Shown here: positions 59,869 through 64,000 of the stretch, piece after piece | How the letters are laid out: each line of letters begins with the position of its first letter | Position numbering within the stretch: position 1 is the stretch's first letter | Source: Janibacter limosus NBRC 16128 | GTDB taxonomy: Bacteria > Actinomycetota > Actinomycetes > Actinomycetales > Dermatophilaceae | DNA: 64,000 nucleotides | Reading direction: 5' to 3' | Assembly: GCF_001570985.1 (NCBI RefSeq) | Contig: NZ_BCSS01000006.1 | Span: 47,670-111,669, forward strand | Notes under the pieces: generated by a model | Seen by the model: the letters and a program-made list of their open reading frames with translations, nothing else | Databases searched by the model: none | What the model was told of the DNA's origin: nothing | Made by a program: the position numbers and the translations under genes

Positions 59869-60594
59869 ATGGGGAAGGCACAGGTCTACGAGATGGAGAT
59901 CGAGGGGCGGCATCACCGTGTCGAGACCTCCGTGGGTGACGGGTGGAGCAACGAGGCCACGTGGTGGGTCGACGGCGAGCAGGTCGCGACCGCCAGCTCC
60001 AAGGTCGAGGACAACCTGTATCTGTCGGTCGGCCGGGGCCACGATCTTGCCGGCTCCCTCGGTGCGGTGCGAGCTCGCTTCACCAGCCTGAGCAAGCCGG
60101 TCAGGGCGACCTGGTTCGAGGGCAGCCGGACCGCGGCCGAGACCGCGGCGCGGATCGGTGTGGGCGGTGTCGACCTCGTGCCGGAGGCGGGTTCGCCGGC
60201 GGCGCTGCGGGAGGAGCGGATGCGCACCAACCCGCGGCTCCACGCGGCCCGGCATGTCGTGGGTGGGGTTGCCAAGGTCGTCATGCCGTTGCTCTTCACG
60301 GCGCTCATGATCTGGCTCGCGGGCCGGATCCCCTGGCCCGGCTGGGACCTGCCCTCCGTGCCGTTGCCGTCGATCAGCCTCCCGTCGATCCCGTGGCCGG
60401 ACTGGGAGCTGCCGCGGCTGGACTGGGATGCCCCGGGGTGGCTGGTCTGGCTGGCGGAGCACGCGAAGTACGTCATCCCGATCCTCATCGGGGTCGCGCT
60501 CGGCCGGCGCGAGATGAGGCGTCGGCGTGAGCAGGACGAGCTGCGTGAGCGGCTGGCCGCGCGGGATCCGTCCGCGAGCAGCGAAGACCGGTGA
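59869..60594 (+). CDS. Membrane protein with Pro/Trp-rich segment, unknown
   Basis: 241 residues. A soluble N-terminal domain (~1-120: KAQVYEMEIEGRHHRVETSVGD, WWVDGEQVATASSKVED, VRATWFEG) reads like a beta-sandwich, then a membrane helix (VMPLLFTALMIWLAG), a striking repeat of short Pro/Trp units (SVPLPSISLPSIPWPDWELP), a second helix (KYVIPILIGVALG) and a highly charged basic/acidic tail. ATG at 59869 with TACCGT seven bases upstream (leaderless). An ATG at 59833 with a ribosome-site-like GAAGGGAGG is an alternative start. Not a family I recognise. Confidence 0.72.
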   Translation: MGKAQVYEMEIEGRHHRVETSVGDGWSNEATWWVDGEQVATASSKVEDNLYLSVGRGHDLAGSLGAVRARFTSLSKPVRATWFEGSRTAAETAARIGVGGVDLVPEAGSPAALREERMRTNPRLHAARHVVGGVAKVVMPLLFTALMIWLAGRIPWPGWDLPSVPLPSISLPSIPWPDWELPRLDWDAPGWLVWLAEHAKYVIPILIGVALGRREMRRRREQDELRERLAARDPSASSEDR

Positions 60595-60595
60595 T

Positions 60596-60707
60596 GTTAC
60601 CTGCGAGTACGACGTGCACCTGCGCGCGAGCAAGGCGAGGCATCCTCGAGTTTTCGGGGTCCGCCGGCAGTGCCATGACTGACGTGCACGTCGTACCCGC
60701 AGGTCAC
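60596..60707. repeat. Dispersed ~110-bp palindromic element, copy 3
   Basis: Left arm GTTACCTGCGAGTACGACGT, right arm ACGTCGTACCCGCAGGTCAC; the centre has GAGTTTTCGGGGTC, the reverse complement of the copy 1 centre pattern. It starts immediately after the membrane-protein stop codon and lies 20 bases from the end of the convergent permease gene. Confidence 0.85.
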
Positions 60708-60727
60708 AAGCGCTGACTGGCCGCGGG

Positions 60728-62317
60728 TTACCGGTGCGGGATGTCCCGCCGGGTGAAGCCGAGAAGCCCGAGCCCGGCGAGGACGACCCCGCCGAACCCC
60801 GCGACAAGCGCGCCGGTGACGTCGAGGTCCTCCGCCGGGACATCGCCGACGAGGCCGAAGGGCGCCCACTCGACCAGCCAGGTCGGTAGATCGAGCCCCG
60901 GCCCCATGTAGCCGATGACCGCGGCGACGGCGAAGACCACCCAGACGGCGGCCTGCGCCCGGGGCCCCCATCCGAAGAGCGCCAGCGAGATCCCGGCGAG
61001 CAGCAGCATCACGGGCAGGTACTGGGCGCAGGCGAGGAGCAGCGTCGAGATCCAGGACGAGTCGCCCAGTGCCGCTGCGGTGCTCATCGCCAGGGCCAGC
61101 GCGCCGGCGGCGCCGACGAGCAGCGTGCCAAGGGCGATGGTCGCGAGGTGCGGGCCCAGCCAGGCGACGCGGCCACGGGCCTCGCTCAGCTGCAGCTCGA
61201 GACGGCCGGAGACCTCCTCGCGACGCAGTGAGCCGAGCGCCTGCAGCACGTAGCCGCCCACGAGCAGGGCAAGCAGCAGGACGAACATCGCTGCCATCGG
61301 CTCGACGATCCCGGCCTCCCCGCCCGCCAGCCAGGCCGCGAGGTCGGGATTGCCCTCGATCGCGTCGATGACGGTCTGCATGAGCGACCCGTAGGTACCC
61401 ATGAGGACGGCCGCCAGCACGGCCCAGCCGAGCGTCACGGTGCGGTGCTCCCGCACTGCCAGTCCGAAGGGGGATCGCAGCCCGGTACTCGCCCGGTGCG
61501 GTCCGGTCCGGGGGGCGACGAGGGAGCCGCCGACGTCACGCGTGGTGGACAGCCACAGGGCCAGCGCGAGCAGCAGGAGGGTGGCGCACAGGCTCAGGAC
61601 GAAGGGGAGCGCTCGCGGCTCACCGAAGGCCGCAACCTTGTCGTACCAGCCGAGCGGCGTGGCCCACAGCAAGGACGTCTCGTCCACCGCTCCCGCACCA
61701 CGGACCAGGTAGGCGAGCAGGGCGAGTCCGAGACCGGCGGCCCACGCCGATCGTGTGTGGCCGAAGGCTTGCGCCGCAACGGCGCTCACGCCGACGAAGA
61801 CCGCGCCCAGCGACGCGACCGCCGCGCCGTAGAAGAGTGCGCCGGTCGCTTCGGCCCCGACGGCGACGAAGGCGAGTGCGGTGAGCAGGCCCAGCGCGAC
61901 GAGCGCAGCGAGTGCCAGTACGACGGCCGCGAGGAGCGGTGCCTGCCGCCCGACGCGGGAGGCGAGGAGCAGCTCGAGGCGGCCGGCCTCCTCCTCCCTG
62001 CGGGTCCCGCGGAGGGTGAGCGCGATGGCCAGGAGCGGGACGGCGAAGGCGACGACGAAGCCGAGCTCGTTGACCATCGCCCCGCCGAGGGTGTCGGTGC
62101 CGGCCACGACGCCGTTGAGGACCCGCATCCCCGGGCTCGTGGTCGTCTCGGCGTAGGAGCGCAGCTTGTCGGGGGTGTCGTAGAGGCTGGTGATGGACGA
62201 GGTGGTCAGCACGACGACGGCACAGAGGCCGAGGACCCAGGCGAGCACGACCTTCCACCCGGTGCGCCACTGCACCCGCAGGCTGGTGCCGATGCCGGCG
62301 GTGCTCAGGGCGCTCAT
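60728..62317 (-). CDS. ABC exporter permease (two-half, tetronasin/polyketide-exporter type)
   Basis: 529 residues with ~12 membrane helices in two similar halves. The intracellular segments TRREEEAGRLELLLASRVGRQAPLL and LRREEVSGRLELQLSEARGRVAWL are near-duplicates (EE..GRLEL), the hallmark of this permease family, which exports antibiotics such as tetronasin or unidentified compounds. ATG overlaps the stop of the ATPase gene by four bases. Ends in TAA 20 bases from palindrome copy 3. Confidence 0.88.
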   Translation of the reverse strand: MSALSTAGIGTSLRVQWRTGWKVVLAWVLGLCAVVVLTTSSITSLYDTPDKLRSYAETTTSPGMRVLNGVVAGTDTLGGAMVNELGFVVAFAVPLLAIALTLRGTRREEEAGRLELLLASRVGRQAPLLAAVVLALAALVALGLLTALAFVAVGAEATGALFYGAAVASLGAVFVGVSAVAAQAFGHTRSAWAAGLGLALLAYLVRGAGAVDETSLLWATPLGWYDKVAAFGEPRALPFVLSLCATLLLLALALWLSTTRDVGGSLVAPRTGPHRASTGLRSPFGLAVREHRTVTLGWAVLAAVLMGTYGSLMQTVIDAIEGNPDLAAWLAGGEAGIVEPMAAMFVLLLALLVGGYVLQALGSLRREEVSGRLELQLSEARGRVAWLGPHLATIALGTLLVGAAGALALAMSTAAALGDSSWISTLLLACAQYLPVMLLLAGISLALFGWGPRAQAAVWVVFAVAAVIGYMGPGLDLPTWLVEWAPFGLVGDVPAEDLDVTGALVAGFGGVVLAGLGLLGFTRRDIPHR

Positions 62318-63291
62318 CGCTGCACCCCATCGCTCCCATGGGTCCCACGTTCCGCGTGGGCGGAGGTCGCCCCGCGACCGTCTCGAAGGGAGGGCTCCTC
62401 CCGGTACTGCTCGAGGAAGAGGTCGTCGAGGCTCGGCGGGGTGATCGTCAGCGTGTGGACCCCCGCGGCGTGGATCCGGCCCACGACCTCGCTCACCGCG
62501 GGGGCCTCGACATGGCAGCGGGTCTCGATGCGACCGTCGATGTTCCCTTCGTCCAGTGCGGTGATGCCCTCCATCGCGGTGAGCCCGGGGGAGGTGTCCG
62601 TGACGGCGTGGACCCGGCTGCTCGTGCTGCGGCGCAGGTCCGCGAGCGTGCCGGTCGTGACGGTCCTGCCGGCGCGGATGATGCTCACCCGGTCGGCCAG
62701 CGCCTCGACCTCACCGAGGATGTGGCTCGAGAGCAGGACCGTCGTGCCGCCGGCGACGCGCTCGCGGACGACGTCCTGGAAGACCTGCTCCATCAGTGGG
62801 TCGAGCCCGGAGGTCGGCTCGTCGAGGAGCAGCAGGTCGACGTCGGCGGCCAGCGCGGCGATGAGCGAGACCTTCTGCTTGTTGCCGGTGGAGTAGTCGC
62901 GGGTGCGCTTGCGGGTGTCGAGGTCGAAGCGCTCGACGAGGTCCGTGCGGCGCGACTCGTCCAGGCCGCCGTGCGCTCGACCGAGCACGTCGATGCACTG
63001 GCCACCGGTCAGGCTGGGCCAGAGGGTGACGCCGGCGGGGACATAGGCGAGCCGGCGGTGCAGCTCGACAGCGTCGTGCCACGGGTCGCCGCCCATGACC
63101 GTGACCGTCCCGCCGTCGGCGCGGGTCAGGCCGAGCAGTACCCGGATCGTCACCGTCTTGCCCGCACCATTGGGTCCGAGGAAGCCGTGCACCTCGCCGG
63201 TCGCCACCTCGAGGTCGAGCCCGTCGAGGGCGTGCGTGCGGCCGTAGGTCTTGTGCAGACCGTGGGCGTCGATGATGGCTGACTCACTCAT
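62314..63291 (-). CDS. ABC transporter ATP-binding protein
   Basis: 325 residues. Walker A GPNGAGKTVTIR (Val where most have Thr after GKT), Q-loop-like PAGVTLWPSLTG, signature STGNKQKVSLIAAL, Walker B DLLLLDEPTSG and H-loop SSHILGEVE. A ~95-residue C-terminal regulatory domain follows. The STGNKQ signature is typical of drug-exporter ATPases of this family. Works with the permease downstream (four-base overlap) and starts in an ATGA overlap with the TetR gene. Confidence 0.93.
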   Translation of the reverse strand: MSESAIIDAHGLHKTYGRTHALDGLDLEVATGEVHGFLGPNGAGKTVTIRVLLGLTRADGGTVTVMGGDPWHDAVELHRRLAYVPAGVTLWPSLTGGQCIDVLGRAHGGLDESRRTDLVERFDLDTRKRTRDYSTGNKQKVSLIAALAADVDLLLLDEPTSGLDPLMEQVFQDVVRERVAGGTTVLLSSHILGEVEALADRVSIIRAGRTVTTGTLADLRRSTSSRVHAVTDTSPGLTAMEGITALDEGNIDGRIETRCHVEAPAVSEVVGRIHAAGVHTLTITPPSLDDLFLEQYREEPSLRDGRGATSAHAERGTHGSDGVQR

Positions 63292-63959
63292 GAGGCCTCC
63301 TCGGGCGACGGGGGCCGAGCCCCGATCGCGCTGTCTGCGCCTGTATCGGGTACGGGCAATATTGCTGCATAGAAGCGCATCGCCTCGTCCGCCCACCGGG
63401 TGAGGCCGTCGCCGTGGAGCGGGTCGTAGCCCAGGACCTGTCGCCAGTGATCGGCGAGGAGGAGGGTGCCGAGGTCGGCGGACATCGCCATGGCAGCCCG
63501 GGTCTGCGGGTCGGGACCGGCGATGAGCGTGCCGGCGGTGTCCCACGCGCGGAAGATCTCGACGGTGCGCCGGTGCCAGTCGCGCAGCAGCTGCGTGGCG
63601 ACCGGGTCCCCGGTCATCATCAGCCGACGCAGGTAGGGGATGACGGGGGAGCCCTCGGGCAACGCCTGCTGGAGTACCTCTGCGATCGAGGACCACTCGC
63701 CGGCCTGCATGTCCTCCGCGAGCCCGGTGTCGGCCGAGAGGTCGAAGAGCTCGTCCATCCAGGTGTGCACGTGCTCGACGACGGCCTCGCGCAGACCGGC
63801 CTTGGAGCCGAAGTGGTGGATGACCAGAGCCGGCGAGACATCGGCCAGCTCGGCGACCTGGCGCATCGTCACCCGGTCCTCGCCGTGGGCGGCGAAGAGC
63901 TCGAGCGCGGCGTCGCGCACCCGCGCTCGGGCGGTCCGGTCATCCGGTGCTGAACCCAT
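63288..63959 (-). CDS. TetR-family transcriptional regulator of the ABC exporter operon
   Basis: 223 residues. HTH at ~8-52: ARVRDAALELFAAHGEDRVTM, RQVAELADVSPALVIHHFGSK. The helical C-terminal domain probably binds the exported compound. ATG at 63959 has no ribosome site but lies seven bases after the -10 TAGCCT. First gene of a TetR-ATPase-permease operon in which every junction overlaps by four bases. Confidence 0.92.
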   Translation of the reverse strand: MGSAPDDRTARARVRDAALELFAAHGEDRVTMRQVAELADVSPALVIHHFGSKAGLREAVVEHVHTWMDELFDLSADTGLAEDMQAGEWSSIAEVLQQALPEGSPVIPYLRRLMMTGDPVATQLLRDWHRRTVEIFRAWDTAGTLIAGPDPQTRAAMAMSADLGTLLLADHWRQVLGYDPLHGDGLTRWADEAMRFYAAILPVPDTGADSAIGARPPSPEEAS

Positions 63960-63966
63960 GTTCAGC

Positions 63967-63995
63967 AGGCTAAACGTGCGTTCAGTGTGGGTCAA
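63967..63995 (-). promoter_or_regulatory. Leaderless promoter with TetR operator
   Basis: Minus strand: -35 TTGACC (63990-63995), 17-base spacer, -10 TAGCCT (63967-63972), seven bases, ATG. The spacer holds CTGAACGCACGTTTAG (63970-63985), an imperfect palindrome with arms AACG/CGTT, well placed for autorepression. Confidence 0.7.
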
Positions 63996-64000
63996 GGAGT

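Noticed and set aside
62314..63291. Inactive ABC ATPase because of GKTVT in Walker A
   Set aside because: The GXXXXGK[ST] core, Walker B Asp-Glu and H-loop His are all intact; the Val replaces a non-essential Thr.
1..64000. CRISPR array, insertion sequence, integrase or prophage
   Set aside because: No regularly spaced direct repeats and no transposase, integrase or phage protein were found on either strand.

Overview
The window is about 70% GC and densely coded, with a leucine tRNA but no insertion sequence, phage or CRISPR array. Gene content and order point to a high-GC actinobacterium, most likely of the order Micrococcales (an Intrasporangiaceae/Janibacter-like genome is my best guess, from gene content only). 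The left end has the conserved near-origin order ppiA - rhomboid - crgA - DUF881 - trpG, then the convergent cell-division signalling operon fhaA-fhaB-pstP-ftsW-pbpA-pknB. In mycobacteria this block lies close to dnaA/gyrA, so the window probably starts a few kb from oriC. A palindromic pair of DnaA boxes between the rhomboid gene and crgA fits that.

Layout. 1-12.6 kb: near-origin housekeeping and the Ser/Thr kinase/peptidoglycan operon. 12.7-17.8 kb: a DUF4188 gene beside a decayed MerR regulator, tRNA-Leu(CAG), an enoyl-CoA hydratase, a left-handed-helix acyltransferase, a NYN-domain protein and small genes. 17.2-23.4 kb: a beta-oxidation operon (thiolase, trifunctional FadB-like protein, alpha-methylacyl-CoA racemase-like protein, acyl-CoA dehydrogenase) with a divergent TetR gene. 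23.4-26.7 kb: an efflux pump with its ArsR-like regulator, and a secreted endonuclease/phosphatase. 26.8-33.2 kb: a tight run of circularly permuted ATP-grasp/alpha-E, transglutaminase, patatin, PlsC-type acyltransferase and esterase genes. 33.3-42.2 kb: pheA, three membrane or cytosolic glycosyltransferases, a 714-residue membrane protein and a zinc-ribbon protein. 42.3-46.2 kb: anti-sigma-like ATPase, rsgA, and a WXG100-type protein overlapping a lipoprotein gene. 46.2-53.9 kb: pirin, RluA-type pseudouridine synthase, a MarR-controlled multidrug pump, VOC, DinB and WYL-regulator genes, and an SDR. 53.9-64 kb: aminoglycoside-phosphotransferase-like protein, POT peptide transporter, FMN-binding protein overlapping a WhiB gene, diacylglycerol-kinase-like and beta-propeller genes, and a TetR-ABC exporter operon ending at the right edge.

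Several signals run across gene boundaries. (1) The heptamer CGAAGGG occurs about 75 times on the two strands, roughly five times the count expected from base composition. It occurs inside genes (using the rarer GAA-GGG codons), in Shine-Dalgarno sites and in terminator arms. (2) Three intergenic ~110-bp imperfect palindromes share the arm GGGTACGACGTGCAC. (3) A second REP-like palindrome occurs twice and in both cases supplies the last codons of a gene. (4) Many genes have a TANNNT hexamer exactly 6-7 bases before the start codon, as expected for leaderless transcripts. The most promising candidates for new biology are the WXG100/lipoprotein pair (44.5-46.2 kb), the ATP-grasp/transglutaminase/lipid-enzyme run (26.8-33.2 kb) and the CGAAGGG motif.
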